A DNA stretch of 64,000 nt from Hoylesella shahii DSM 15611 = JCM 12083 (GCF_000613445.1 NZ_BAIZ01000013.1:1-64000), one strand, 5' to 3'; positions 27,853 to 40,240 are shown, counted from the stretch's first letter. Numbers and translations: made by a program. The notes: a model not told the origin generated them from the letters alone.

Positions 27853-30800
27853 ATGATGAAAACTACCCTCACTATCATGGCCCTTGCCTTAGCTACTACG
27901 GCATCGGCACAAGAAAATCCATTATGGTTGCGCCATTGTGCTATTTCGCCCGATGGCTCTACCGTGGCTTTTGCTACAAAGGCGACATCTACACCGTACC
28001 TGCTACGGGCGGTAACGCTAGGCAACTAACAACTAACTCCGCCCACGACTCCTATCCCGTGTGGAGCCCAGACAGCAAACAGCTGGCCTTCTGCTCTAAT
28101 CGAGAGGGAAGTATGGACGTGTATGTAATGAACAGAGAAGGCGGTGCACCGCGTAGACTCACCACCAACAGCGGAACCGAAACACCCATCGCCTTTAAAG
28201 ACAACAACACTGTGCTCTATGTAAGCAGCATCATCCCCACTGCTCAGAGCATTTTGTTTGCTAATGGCTCGCTTCCTCAGGTCTACGAGGTGGGCACTAA
28301 CGCCTCGCGCCCTCGCCTTTTCTCGGCTTTGCCCATGATGGATATCAGCATCCGGCCTAATGGCGACTTGCTTTATCACGACCAAAAAGGCTACGAAGAC
28401 CCACTGAGAAAGCACCACCGCTCGCCCATCACTCGAGATATTTGGTTGAGAAGAGCAGGCAAATACACCAAACTCACCAACTTTAATGGCGAAGACCGCA
28501 CGCCTGTTTGGGCCGCTCAAGGCGACTCGTTTTATTATCTGAGCGAAGAAGATGGCACATTCAACGTGTACAAACGAAATATTGACGGCACTGATAAACA
28601 ACAACTTACCCGACACACCACCAACCCCGTACGCTTTCTTACTGCTGCTACCAATGGCACTTTGTGCTATGGATACGACGGGGAGATTTACACACTCAAG
28701 CAAGGTGCTCAACCTCAAAAGCTAAAGGTGAACATCGTGACCGACAAAACGGATAAAGACCTTGACCGACAGACGCTCTTCTCGGGCGCAACTGAGATTT
28801 CTCTCTCGCCTGATGGCAAGGAGTTGGCCTTCGTTTTGCACGGCGATGTGTACGTCACATCGATAGACTACCGCACCACAAAGCAGATTACAGACACCCC
28901 CGAACAAGAACGCGAAATTCAATTTGCACCCGACGGACGAAGCATTGTCTATGCTTCGGAACGCAACGGACTGTGGCAAATCTATCGCACAAAACTGAAA
29001 TTAGACAAGGAAAAGAGCTTTGCCTATGCCACTCAGCTTGAAGAAGAACAACTGGTAAAAAGCAATCGCACATCGCAACAACCGCGCTTTAGCCCCGATG
29101 GCAAGTGTATTGCCTTCTACGAAGACCGCTCTACACTGCGCGTTCTCGACATTAAGAGCAAGGAAGTACGCACAGTGATGGACGGAAAGTTTGTGTATTC
29201 GTACTCGGATGGCGATATCGGCTTCACTTGGAGCCCCGATAGCCGTTGGCTACTCGCTTCTTATATCGGCATTGGCGGATGGAACAACCCCGATATCGCA
29301 CTGGTTAAGGCCGATGGAAAGGGCGAAATTCATAACCTCACACAAAGCGGATACAGCGACGGCGGACCTCGTTGGGTGCTTGGTGGAAAAGCCATGATCT
29401 TCAGTAGCGACCGAGCTGGATATAGAAGTCATGGCTCATGGGGCGCCGAACGCGATGTATATATCATGTTCTTCGACCTCGACGCTTACGAAAAGTTCAG
29501 ACGCAACAAGGAAGAACGCGAACTGGCTAAAAACGAAGAACAAGAACAACAAAAGGATAAAAAAGATAAAAAGGATAAAGAGGAAGATAAAATAAAAGTT
29601 GGTTCGGCTAATAAGAAAAAGAAAGACGAACCTAAAGGGCTGGTTTTCGACCTCGAAAACTGTAGCGACCGCGTTATTCGGCTCACCGACCACTCTTCGC
29701 ACTTGGGCGATTACGTGCTAAGCAATGGCGGAGATACGCTCTATTATCAAGCGTCGTTCGAAGGCGGATACGACCTATGGAAAAGACAAATTAGCGAAGA
29801 CCGCACCTCTATTGTAATGAAAAATGTGGGAAGTGGAGAGTTCTTGCCTGATAAAGACTTCCGCCACCTCTACCTCTGCGACTACAACGCCATCAAGAAA
29901 ATTGACCTAAGCAGCAATTCTAGCAAAAATATTGAGTTCGAAGCTCGCTTCAACTTCAAACCTTATGCAGAAAGACAATACATGTTTAACCATGTTTGGC
30001 AACAGGTGAAGGATAAATTCTACGAACCTACACTACACGGCGTAGACTGGGCCAACTATAAAAAGGTGTACGAAAAATTCCTCCCCTACATCAACAACAA
30101 CTTCGACTTTAGCGAAATGCTTAGCGAAATGCTGGGCGAACTTAACGCCTCGCACACTGGCGCACGCTACTGGGGCACTGCGCCACGCTTGCAAACAGCG
30201 CATCTAGGACTTTTCTTCGATAACGATTACACTGGCAACGGCCTGCGCGTGCAAGAAGTGATTAAACGCGGACCTTTTGCTGTGCGCAACACTAAGGTTA
30301 CTGCAGGTTGCATCATCGAAAAAATCGACGGCGACAGCATCGTGCAAGGACAAGACTATTTCCCTCTGCTCGATGGCAAAGCTGGTAAACCGGTGCGCGT
30401 GTCGGTATTCGACCCTAAAACAAAAAAACGCTTCGACGTGGTAATCCGCCCCATATCGGCTAGCGAACAACAGGAACTGCTCTACAAACGATGGGTAGAC
30501 CGCAACAGACACTTGGTTGACAGCCTCTCGGGTGGCCGACTTGCATACGTGCATGTAAAGGCGATGAACAGCCCTAGCTACCGACAAGTGTACCTCGAAC
30601 TGCTGAGCGATACCAATAGAAATAGAGACGCCGTTATTGTTGACGAAAGACACAACGGCGGCGGATGGCTACACGACGACCTTTGCACGCTGCTTAATGG
30701 TAAAGAATACCAGCAGTTTGTGCCTAATGGACGCTATGTGGGCAGCGACCCCTTTAACAAATGGAACAAACCCTCGTGCGTAATGATATGCGAAGACGAC

Positions 30801-31094
30801 TACAGCAACGGACATGGATTCCCCTGGGTGTACAAAGAACTGGGCATCGGCAAACTCATCGGTACACCTGTGGCTGGTACAATGACCGCCGTTTGGTGGG
30901 AAAGCATGCTCGACCCCTCCATCGTCTTTGGTATTCCACAAGTGGGATGTCGCGACTTGCGCGGTAACTACGGCGAAAACACGCAGCTCAACCCCGACAT
31001 CGAAGTGTATAACACACCTGAAGACTATATCAATGGTTACGACCGACAACTGATTAAGGCCGTGGAAGAAATGATGAAGGTGGTGAAGAAATAA
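27853..31094 (+). CDS. Tricorn-like S41 family secreted protease, interrupted by a -1 frameshift
   Basis: A large exported peptidase of the tricorn type. Signal peptide MMKTTLTIMALALATTASA is followed by QENPLWLRH. Two beta-propeller regions made of TolB/WD-like repeats (SPDGS, SPDSK, APDGR) come first. They are joined by a Lys/Asp/Glu-rich linker near residue 570. A tricorn core, a PDZ-like segment (about 790-860) and the S41 domain follow, with NGGGW, YSNGHGF (likely nucleophile serine) and GTMTAVWW. The first frame breaks at 27966-27972 (VAF, then CYKGDIYTV in the next frame). One base is missing, and 1080 residues are restored by adding it. Members are thought to degrade peptides in the periplasm or envelope. 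A promoter lies at 27704-27734 and a palindrome follows the stop. Confidence 0.88.
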
Positions 31095-31099
31095 AAAAA

Positions 31100-31140
31100 G
31101 CCTCACCCCCAGCCCCTCTCCAAGGGAGAGGGGAGTGATT
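31100..31140 (-). repeat. GC-rich palindromic repeat, copy 2
   Basis: GCCTCACCCCCAGCCCCTCT followed by the CCCCTCTCC / GGAGAGGGG palindrome and AGTGATT. It is the reverse complement of 31301-31341 apart from one G. It begins 5 nt after the protease stop codon and may act as its terminator. Confidence 0.8.
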
Positions 31141-31300
31141 AGCCAGGCTGCTTTATCGTGATTTGGATAGTAATGGCAATTAATGTATAGTCCCTCTCAC
31201 CCCACTTGCCTATTAGTCCCTATCTATTTCATCAACCCTATTAGCCCCTATCTGTTCCAACAGCACCAATACGGTTAATTACCCAATAAAAACAAAGCAT

Positions 31301-31341
31301 ATCACTCCCCTCTCCCCTTGGAGAGGGGCTGGGGGTGAGGC
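31301..31341 (+). repeat. GC-rich palindromic repeat, copy 3
   Basis: ATCACTCCCCTCTCCCCTTG continuing to GAGAGGGGCTGGGGGTGAGGC. It forms an inverted pair with copy 2, enclosing 160 bp of AT-rich sequence, and ends 24 nt before the WYL regulator gene. Copy 1 is at 8221-8260. Confidence 0.8.
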
Positions 31342-31364
31342 TCATTTATTAACATAAAGTCCCA

Positions 31365-32270
31365 ATGAACAACCTTAGACGAGAACTGGAACTTCTGCTT
31401 TTATTAACCGAAAACAAAGACTATTCTGTGCAGATGCTGGCCGATAGACTAGACATCACACGCCGACAACTTTATTACGACCTCGAAAACCTGCGTGCTT
31501 GCGGGTTTAAACTCGTAAAAACCAACACAAAATATAGACTTGACAGGCATTCGCCTTTCTTTAAACGACTGCACGAAAACATCGCACTCACCGAAGAAGA
31601 GGCCATGATGGTGTACCGGCTGCTCGACAGATTGCCACACACCGACTACCTCTCCAAAAGCATACAATCAAAACTGGAACGTTTCTTCAACCTGGAATTG
31701 CTCACCGATGTGGGACAACGACGACAGGCTGAAAGCAACGCTGCCGTGCTGCGAGAGGCCATACAACTGCGCCGTGTGGTTATACTCAAAAACTATTCGT
31801 CGCCTCATAGTAGAACGGTGAGCGACAGAATGGTGGAACCATTCTTGTTTCTTAATGCCGAAATGGATATTAGATGCTTCGAAATTAACAGTCATACCAA
31901 CAAAACGTTCAAAACCTCGCGCGCTGCTTCGGTGGAAATGACCGATGTGGAATGGCTCAACGAACAGAGTCATAAATCTATCTTCACCGACTTGTTTATG
32001 TTTAGCGGTGAAGAACGCCTGCCTGTTGAACTAAAACTAGGTAGGTTGGCACACAGCATCCTATTGGAAGAATACCCCGCTGCCGAAGCTTATATCACTC
32101 CAGCCAACACACCCAACCACTGGATTTTTGCCTCCGAGGTGGCCAGTTACTTGGGTATCGGGCGTTTCGTGCTGGGTCTTTACCACGACATCGACGTGCT
32201 TGGTAGTGCCCAATTTGCCGCCTATATCAACGAGAAGGTGAAGGCCATGAACCAGAAAGTAACCCTATAA
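31365..32270 (+). CDS. WYL-domain transcriptional regulator
   Basis: A 301-residue regulator. The N-terminal helix-turn-helix of the DeoR/HTH_11 type covers about residues 8-60 (DYSVQMLADRLDITRRQLYY). A WYL domain occupies about 135-215, including RRVVILKNYSS and MVEPFLFLNAEMDIRCFE. A C-terminal WCX-like region follows. WYL proteins sense nucleic acids or nucleotides and control phage defence, DNA damage and other functions. No defence genes are next to it. It follows the tricorn-like protease on the same strand, across an inverted pair of GC-rich repeats. A strong terminator ends it. Confidence 0.88.
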   Translation: MNNLRRELELLLLLTENKDYSVQMLADRLDITRRQLYYDLENLRACGFKLVKTNTKYRLDRHSPFFKRLHENIALTEEEAMMVYRLLDRLPHTDYLSKSIQSKLERFFNLELLTDVGQRRQAESNAAVLREAIQLRRVVILKNYSSPHSRTVSDRMVEPFLFLNAEMDIRCFEINSHTNKTFKTSRAASVEMTDVEWLNEQSHKSIFTDLFMFSGEERLPVELKLGRLAHSILLEEYPAAEAYITPANTPNHWIFASEVASYLGIGRFVLGLYHDIDVLGSAQFAAYINEKVKAMNQKVTL

Positions 32271-32278
32271 ACACCCAT

Positions 32279-32306
32279 GCCGAATAGCCTTTTTCTGCTA
32301 TTCGGC
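32279..32306 (+). terminator. Terminator of the WYL regulator gene
   Basis: GCCGAATAG (32279-32287) pairs with CTATTCGGC (32298-32306) and is followed by TTATCTTT. It begins 8 nt after the stop codon. Confidence 0.85.
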
Positions 32307-32841
32307 TTATCTTTAACCACACGCTAGCGGTTTTCTTTCCCTCACTCTTTTGGGATTAACAATGCCTTTGCCACCTTATTTCGGCTAAAGCATTAACCCA
32401 AATCTCGGTCGTTAGACTGCTTATCACAAACTGTATATTGTTTTCATGGCGTCCATTCTCTCTTTCGTTTGCTTGTTTGCCTCATGCCTCGTTCATGCTT
32501 TTGGTGTATTGCCCTACTTATTCTTCTACAACAAAGGCAATGCACTCAACAATACACAAACGTCAAAACACGCTAACCACTAATTTACCATTATATACCG
32601 TCTGTTAAATTGGTAAATATATTTTACAAAACACACCCTTCCAAACCCACCCTTCTAGAGAAAATTGACCGCTAAAAACCATCTAAAACGCCATTTTTTG
32701 ATTAAAAAAGGAAACCATCGCCACCATTTTTCGCCCCACTATTTGCAATTTACTATGACTTTAGCCTTCTATTTCAAGAAAAATTGCGCTATATTCGCAG
32801 CCAACTTTGCAAAAAAATACGCAGATTTTAGGTACAATTAG

Positions 32842-32973
32842 CACTGCAAAATGCAGCAAAACGCACTGCTAACTGCAGCAAAACACATGGCTATCTCCTA
32901 CAAAACGCAAGGTTAAATGCAGCAAAACGCACTGCTAAATGCAGCAAAATGCGAGACAGAATGTCACAAAACA
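32842..32973 (-). repeat. 22-nt tandem array B, six units
   Basis: Six contiguous units start at 32842, 32864, 32886, 32908, 32930 and 32952. On the plus strand they read CACTGCTAACTGCAGCAAAA plus two bases and variants. The reverse complement of the second unit contains TTTGCTGCAGTTAGCA, identical to a 16-mer in array A. A seventh, weaker unit may follow. Confidence 0.85.
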
Positions 32974-33237
32974 CACCGCTCAAAAGAAGAAATCAGAAGA
33001 TAACAGCACGAAAATAAGCATACGAAAGACAATTAATTAACAAAATGTAAACTTGCAACAAATATCAGCTTCGCAGCCATTACACGGGCGATTAAATATG
33101 CTAAGCACCTGTATATACAAGCAAACAATGGCGTTTTTCCAGTTAAAACCTCATAAGCAAATGAAATTCAGTACCTTACAAACTCTCGGAATACGCCCAA
33201 ATTTCCGCCTCGCGCCCGAAAATTTCTCACAGAAGGC

Positions 33238-33276
33238 ACTCACAATGTTAAAATTTGGTACAAATATTTTACACGC
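33238..33276 (-). repeat. Conserved AT-rich block associated with array B
   Basis: In reverse complement it reads GTAAAATATTTGTACCAAAT followed by TTTAACATTGTGAGTGC, matching 19511-19547 at 31 of 37 positions. It lies about 260 bp from array B on the side equivalent to that in array A. Confidence 0.65.
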
Positions 33277-33589
33277 TTAAATATAAATCTCGATAAACAA
33301 CACAGCGAAAAAAGAGAAATAGCCCCACATTAACAGCATCGTTCTCTACAAGTCTACTACACAAACACTCAGTTAAAGACTGGCAAATATACGCCACAAA
33401 TTAGATAATAATCCATGATTTACCTATCTTTTTCATGATGGCCAAGAAAACAAAACCAGTACAAAAACCAAATATCCATTAGATTGCCATCAAGTTTAAC
33501 ATCGCCATACAAAACAGCTATCACAGTTATAACCCCGATAGAACAAAGAAAAAATTGGGTTAAAAGCCACTTAAGATATAAAACAAGAA

Positions 33590-33611
33590 GAGGGACGCAA
33601 GAGCGTCCCTC
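33590..33611 (-). terminator. Minus-strand terminator in a gene-free region
   Basis: GAGGGACGC (33590-33598) and GCGTCCCTC (33603-33611) form a perfect 9-bp stem with loop AAGA. The minus-strand tail is TTCTTGTTTTATA. The nearest minus-strand gene upstream is the AraC regulator, 965 nt away, so either that transcript has a very long tail or an uncalled RNA ends here. Confidence 0.75.
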
Positions 33612-34575
33612 CCTATTAAAACCAATAAAATATGCTCCCACGCGCATTTAACGCACGATAAGGAGGAGTTAGTCGATGAGAGAAGGTTCTCGCGCCCTTC
33701 GTAGGGATGGCGTCTGGCAAGTTCAGGTGCGAAATACACCTCACCCAACGAATGGCAATGCCCCAAAGACATTTGAACGTCTATTTATTTTGGTGTTAAT
33801 GAACTACTGGGGATAATGCCCATGGAGAACAGCCAGCGCGAGAAACCAATGTTTAAATACGCGTTGCAACAGCCAAATCGTGCCAAGCACGTTAGGCCGA
33901 AAGCATGTAAGCAGCAGCTTAGCCTTACTTCATCGCTAAAGGAGAGGTTGAGCTTCTCGCCATGCGCCAATGCAAATAGAATTGTCGGGGGCGTTTAGGT
34001 GTGTTGAAAGCGTTCTGTTAGCGATAGATGTTGCTTGATGCAGGGAGGATAAATCAATACACAGCCCAGCACTTCAATATGTAGCCATGCACGGTTTGCA
34101 ATAAGTCTTAGCACGCTTGAGCCAGAAAAGGCGCCACAGTGTGCCAAACATAGCAATGTATACCATCATAATGGTTGGTTGTAGGCATTACCCAGCCATA
34201 TACTAAGATGTGGCACGGCATTATATGCGAGGCAAAAAGCAACTATTGGGAGATTGAAGAAGCTGTCACTACGGCAGACATCACATTGAGATAAGAATGA
34301 GGAGATAGGTATATTGCATCGAAAGGGTTGCAATATAATCAGCATTCACCCTCATATTCCCTTTGTTTCTTTTCTATTTAATTTTATCTATGTGGTTTAT
34401 TTAATTATTTAATATAGGCTCTAACTCAAAATTCTCTGCTCCTAAAACATTTTCTAATTACTCTAACTCTATTTCCTTGCCAGCTCGTTGGTGCATGTGC
34501 CAAAGCCCAATCTGCGATGAGGTACTCAATATTGGGGCGACATTGCAGAAAGGAAACCATGCACCTGAGGGCGGT

Positions 34576-35454
34576 TTACCGTTTGCGGTACTGTGAGGGT
34601 GATAGTCCCACTTGTTCTTTAAAGAACTTTCCTAAGAAGCTTTGGTTGGGGAAATTGAGTTCTTTAGCAATTTCTTTCACGCTCTTAGTGGTGTTTTTAA
34701 GTTGCACGCGCAGTTCCAAGGTGATATATTTATCAATCCATTGGTTGGGTGTTCGCTTACTAACGTTTCTCACTGTTTCGGAAAGATATTTGGGAGTGAT
34801 GCCCAATTGCTCGCCATACCAGCTTACTCGTCTTTCTTTTCTAAAGTTTTGTTCTACCATTTTAATGAACTTGGCGAAGATGGCTTCGGCTCGTGTCTTC
34901 TTCAAGTCCGTTGTTTGTTGAACCCGATAGATAGCGTCTGAAGCATTGTATATCATCGACGTAATCATCGAGCGTACTGTATCTTTGCGATACCTATGGC
35001 CAGCCTGCTGCATTTTCTTTTCAATGAGCGAGAGGTGGAGCAGCATTTCGCCTCCTTCTTCTGCATTGAGTGTGAATACAGGGTTGGTTCTTGAGAAGAG
35101 AATCAAGGACGAAAGTTCATGGATTCCCATGATAATCTCGTTCATGAAGTCCTTAGACAACAGTATGGCAACACCCTTACAGTTGGTGCTCAGCTCACCA
35201 CTATTAAGTATGGGACCAGCAGGTACCACCAGAATGTGGTTGGGTTGAAGCTCATACGTGATTGTGTCTACTGTGTACTGGGCACTGCCTTGAGCACAGA
35301 TGGCAAGCACCAAGCACTGCATTTTGTACGGACCTGATAGGTCCGACAGCTTGTTGAGGTCGTCGACGAATATTAAATCGTCGTCCATACTCACAACGTC
35401 GCAGCTTTCTTTGACAATAGGAATTGTCAAGTCGTTCAATTGTAGTTTCCGCAT
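34576..35454 (-). CDS. AraC-family transcriptional regulator
   Basis: A 292-residue regulator with an N-terminal cupin-like sensing domain (about 20-130, including QYTVDTITYELQPNHILVVP) and a C-terminal AraC DNA-binding domain (about 190-292). The latter has two helix-turn-helix motifs: WYGEQLGITPKYLSETVR and SVKEIAKELNFPNQSFLGKF, ending GLSPSQYRKR. Start ATG 35454 (MRKLQLND) has AAGGAAATGC upstream. Its closest neighbour is the rhamnosidase-like secreted protein on the same strand, so sugar sensing is possible but unproved. A -7 box lies at 35474-35481. Confidence 0.9.
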   Translation of the reverse strand: MRKLQLNDLTIPIVKESCDVVSMDDDLIFVDDLNKLSDLSGPYKMQCLVLAICAQGSAQYTVDTITYELQPNHILVVPAGPILNSGELSTNCKGVAILLSKDFMNEIIMGIHELSSLILFSRTNPVFTLNAEEGGEMLLHLSLIEKKMQQAGHRYRKDTVRSMITSMIYNASDAIYRVQQTTDLKKTRAEAIFAKFIKMVEQNFRKERRVSWYGEQLGITPKYLSETVRNVSKRTPNQWIDKYITLELRVQLKNTTKSVKEIAKELNFPNQSFLGKFFKEQVGLSPSQYRKR

Positions 35455-35473
35455 TTCCTTACCTTTTACTTCG

Positions 35474-35481
35474 CAAATATA
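35474..35481 (-). promoter_or_regulatory. -7 box of the AraC regulator gene
   Basis: TATATTTG on the minus strand matches the consensus; a partial -33 box (CTTG) lies 20 nt upstream near 35502. The start would be close to the ATG. Confidence 0.5.
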
Positions 35482-35549
35482 GGAAATTAATACCATAAAT
35501 GCAAGCAATAAAGAATAAAAAAGTACGAAAATGCGAAATAAGTTATTTA

Positions 35550-36637
35550 TTAAAAAAGAAATTTCCTATATAGAACAATCCGTATTTCTAAGGCTTCTAC
35601 ATTTTGGACACTTTTTAAACGAAAGTGCTTGTCGCCGTGGATGATAAGGTTAAAGCTATCGGTAAGGGTGAATTTGCTAAATGCCTGCTCGTCTGTAGCC
35701 CCATTGCAAATATATCGAAGGTGATTGATGTAAATATTTTCCCCTCTTCTAGTTCCTCTAAAAGTAATACGCACAATGCCCTGGAAATGACGAGGAAAGC
35801 GGTAGATAAGTGTATCGGATTTGGTGTTTTGCACTTCTGGAGAAAACACTTTTATCACACGGGGGGCTGGTATGAGTTGTAAGGGTTGGGCTAATGGTGC
35901 TACATGGATGGCGTTGTAACGCGAAGCTGAAAGCAAGGTATGCTGTCGGCTAGGTTGATTTGCCAGGGAGTGGCATTGTCGGTGGCGTTATGCCATTCGG
36001 CTAAAGGGAAAAGCATTCCTGACGAAGGGTATTGCTGGCCTGATGAAGAGACTTGCCGGTCTGATGAAACGTCTTGTTGGTGTGATAAGGGGTTTTGTTG
36101 GTATGCTGAAGCCCATTGCATGCCGCGATTGGCTCGTCTACAAGCCCATGTTTCGTCGCTATTGTAGGCAAAGGGTGTGCCATCGGCCAGTTCGCCCCAA
36201 TAGCTAATGGCCACTTGTTTGCGCCCTGCATGGGGCATGGTGGGGCAATACCAAAGGGAGATGGTGTTGTTACGAGCAAGAAAGGGTGTAATGTCGTAGC
36301 GTATATTCACTTCTGTGGTGTCGGCATAGCTGCGAAAGGGTTCGTAAAGGTTGCGGCTTACGTTCATGCCGTTAACAAGTAGCTGTATTTTTCCGGTTGT
36401 AGCCACGCTCACAAAGGCTTTACGAGGGCGCGACGTTTGTTTATAGATGCGCGTAAACCACAGCATGGACGTCGAGTCGGTTTGCGGTGCGCTTATCCAA
36501 GGTGTTTGAAAGGCGTTAAAGGTACTGGTTAAGAGGTTTTGACCTGTGCCTTTTTCTGCGTGTAGAGGCATGGTGCTGGAGCTCAGCGCAAGGGCAAGAG
36601 CCATACAGAGGTTACACATCCATATACGAAATATCAT
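35550..36637 (-). CDS. Secreted rhamnosidase-N-like protein with heptapeptide repeats, interrupted by a -1 frameshift
   Basis: A 362-residue exported protein once one missing base at about 35936-35939 is restored. The signal sequence covers about 1-27. Residues 40-170 (WISAP, LWFTRIYK, KIQLLVNGMNVSRNLYEPFRSYADTTEVN) resemble the beta-sandwich N-terminal domain of bacterial alpha-L-rhamnosidases; no catalytic domain follows. A Gln/Ser-rich heptapeptide repeat (about 178-207) separates it from a C-terminal part (from SASRYNAIHVAPLAQP) with a second beta-rich segment. It may bind sugars. The domain match is by eye and uncertain. Confidence 0.6.
36017..36121. repeat. Five 21-nt in-frame repeats encoding heptapeptides
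   Basis: Units start at 36017, 36038, 36059, 36080 and 36101, each close to GTCTGATGAAACGTCTTGTTG on the plus strand. On the coding (minus) strand they give QQ-x-x-x-S-S/x heptapeptides such as QQNPLSH, QQDVSSD, RQVSSSG and QQYPSSG. Confidence 0.75.
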
Positions 36638-37346
36638 TTTAGCACGGCCTCCTCGTCCGCTTTGAGGTTAAGTTTTTTGTTTTGTCGTTATCGTAAACAA
36701 CAGTTTGTTTGTCTACTTTTCTCTTTAAGCGAGTATCAAGTCGCGTTTGTTGCGTAAAGAGCAGTAAACTTCGAAACCATCGCGTGCACATAGTCTGCAA
36801 ACACTGCCCTAAATTCCATGATAAGGCATTGCAGGCAGCTGTCTAATTTCGTGTGTGCGTTGTACCATTTTTTAGCAAACGTCCGCTGTTCTACCGAGGT
36901 TTCCATCTATTTAGAAGGATGAATGAGCGCTGAAAATACAGCACTGCATGAGTGGCATTATTAATAAGGAGCGTTGAATTGTGTGTTGAGATAACGCCAT
37001 CTACTAATATCACTTGCAGCAGAATGCAAATCCGTGCTTTGCTTGCCATCGCCCACGACATGTGCTATGAGCTAACAACATTTACATCAGCGTGCAACTG
37101 ATGGTTATGGATAAACGTTAATGCCAGCTTGGGGTTAAAACAAGAGAGAGACCGCACCAATGAGGGGCGATCTCTCCTTATATATACGTGAGCCTGTGGT
37201 ATGGTTTGCGAATGGTTAGCAGGCCATTGCGCCCGCCATTCAGATTAATGCCCTTAGACCCAACCTAGATAAGCCAGGGATAGCCAAGCAAATAGCGCTA
37301 CCCCACGCCCCATAAGCCTGCAAATATTAGTACATATACAGTTGCC
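36638..37346. other. Gene-free region downstream of gyrB
   Basis: 709 bp with no coding frame I can support. A hairpin GAGAGACCGC (37146-37155) / GCGATCTCTC (37167-37176), nine of ten paired, with minus-strand tail ending TTGTTTTAA, may end the gyrB transcript about 170 nt after its stop. Confidence 0.55.
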
Positions 37347-39319
<1,973 letters not shown>

Positions 39320-39729
39320 TGTCTTGATTAAGAATTTTAATATGCAAAGATACTAAAAATCAATGAGAAACAGAAATCTTTTTCCACGAATTAATGTTTG
39401 TCGCAACAGGTATTTAAGCCTGTTCCACAGCCTTTGCCCAGCAAAGCGCTAAGAAGACAAAATACGAAACACAAACATGCACAAAAGCTAAACAAAAAGA
39501 AGAACGGCGACAAACATAAAGAGGAGGAGAAACCAGACACAAACAAGAGCTGAGTAATACATAAAGACGAGAAACGGGAAGACCAAAACGAACCTAAAAG
39601 CAAACCTAAGACAACCCCAAGCACCAGCGCGAGCCCCTACCAGGTGCATACAATGCAGGGGTATAAAAACAACAATCCGCAGCTCTTTTTAAGAACCGCG
39701 GATTGGTATTTGTCAACTCTAACCGAGTA
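39320..39729. other. Spacer between rpsT and gyrB
   Basis: Contains the gyrB -7 box (39345-39352), a low-complexity A/G/C-rich stretch (39450-39620) with no convincing gene, and the rpsT terminator (39673-39705). Confidence 0.6.
39673..39705 (-). terminator. Terminator of rpsT
   Basis: CAATCCGC (39673-39680) pairs with GCGGATTG (39698-39705), with an inner AAGAGC/GGTTCTT stem. The minus-strand tail is TTGTTTTTATA. Confidence 0.85.
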
Positions 39730-39984
39730 TTAACCCAGTTTGTTGATATGAAGCGCCAAGCTTGATTTCAAGTTAGCAGCTTTGTTCTTATGTATGATGT
39801 TGGTCTTTGCAAGTTTGTCCAGCATCTTCTGAACAGTGGGATAAAGCTTTACAGCCTCATCTTTATCGGTAAGAGCGCGCAGCTTACGAACGGCATTACG
39901 CATTGTCTTCGCATAATACTTGTTATGCAGAGTCCGCACCTTTGTCTGGCGTATTCTCTTTAATGATGATTTGTGATTTGCCAT
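39730..39984 (-). CDS. rpsT: 30S ribosomal protein S20
   Basis: An 84-residue basic protein that binds 16S rRNA early in 30S assembly. [24 protein letters not shown] at the start and [22 protein letters not shown] at the end are typical of S20. It is 23 nt downstream of tRNA-Glu on the same strand, with one promoter upstream of the tRNA and a terminator after the gene, so the two appear to be one transcript. Confidence 0.96.
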   Translation of the reverse strand: MANHKSSLKRIRQTKVRTLHNKYYAKTMRNAVRKLRALTDKDEAVKLYPTVQKMLDKLAKTNIIHKNKAANLKSSLALHINKLG

Positions 39985-40007
39985 CTCTTATTTCTTTTTA
40001 TTTTTAG

Positions 40008-40079
40008 TAGTCCCTAGGAGAGTCGAACTCCTCTTTAGAGAATGAAAATCTCTCGTCCTAACCGATAGACGAAGGGACC
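40008..40079 (-). tRNA. tRNA-Glu (TTC)
   Basis: The reverse complement forms a 72-nt cloverleaf: acceptor GGTCCCT / AGGGACT, D-arm GTC...GAC, anticodon loop ATTTTCATT with anticodon TTC, T-arm GAGGA GTTCGAC TCTCC with discriminator A. CCA is not encoded. It lies just before rpsT. Confidence 0.95.
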
Positions 40080-40097
40080 AGTGCTGAATTGCGGTTG

Positions 40098-40129
40098 CAA
40101 AGGTACGCATTTTTATTATTCCCACCAAA
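40098..40129 (-). promoter_or_regulatory. Promoter of tRNA-Glu and rpsT
   Basis: On the minus strand TTTG (40126-40129), 20 nt, TACCTTTG (40098-40105). The start near 40091 is about 12 nt before the tRNA. Confidence 0.7.
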
Positions 40130-40240
40130 CTTTTCGAGAATATTTTTCGCTAAAACCTTGATTTTTCGTATTTTTGCAGTAGAAGAAAGGCTAAGATAGC
40201 CATTTTCTCAGCTTATTCATCGTTTCTCAAACATTTGTTC

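Larger units (their letters stand above)
32271..34575. other. 2.3-kb region without supported genes
   Basis: The largest gene-free stretch in the window. It contains the WYL terminator, the second 22-nt array with its conserved block (32842-33276), and a minus-strand terminator at 33590-33611. Frames such as 33420-33647 (minus, 75 codons, hydrophobic) and 33560-33772 (minus) are short and overlap the hairpin, so I do not call them. The stretch 33800-34400 has no repeat or gene I can name. Confidence 0.65.

Noticed and set aside
31365-32270. WYL regulator as a marker of a phage-defence island
   Set aside because: No restriction, CBASS, retron or other defence genes are adjacent; neighbours are a protease and gene-free DNA.
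33420-33647. 75-codon hydrophobic minus-strand frame
   Set aside because: It overlaps the terminator stem at 33590-33611, has no ribosome-binding context and resembles no family; a chance frame is more likely.
39391-39624. 77-codon Phe/Ser/Leu-rich minus-strand frame
   Set aside because: The composition mirrors a low-complexity purine-rich plus strand; it has no family features.
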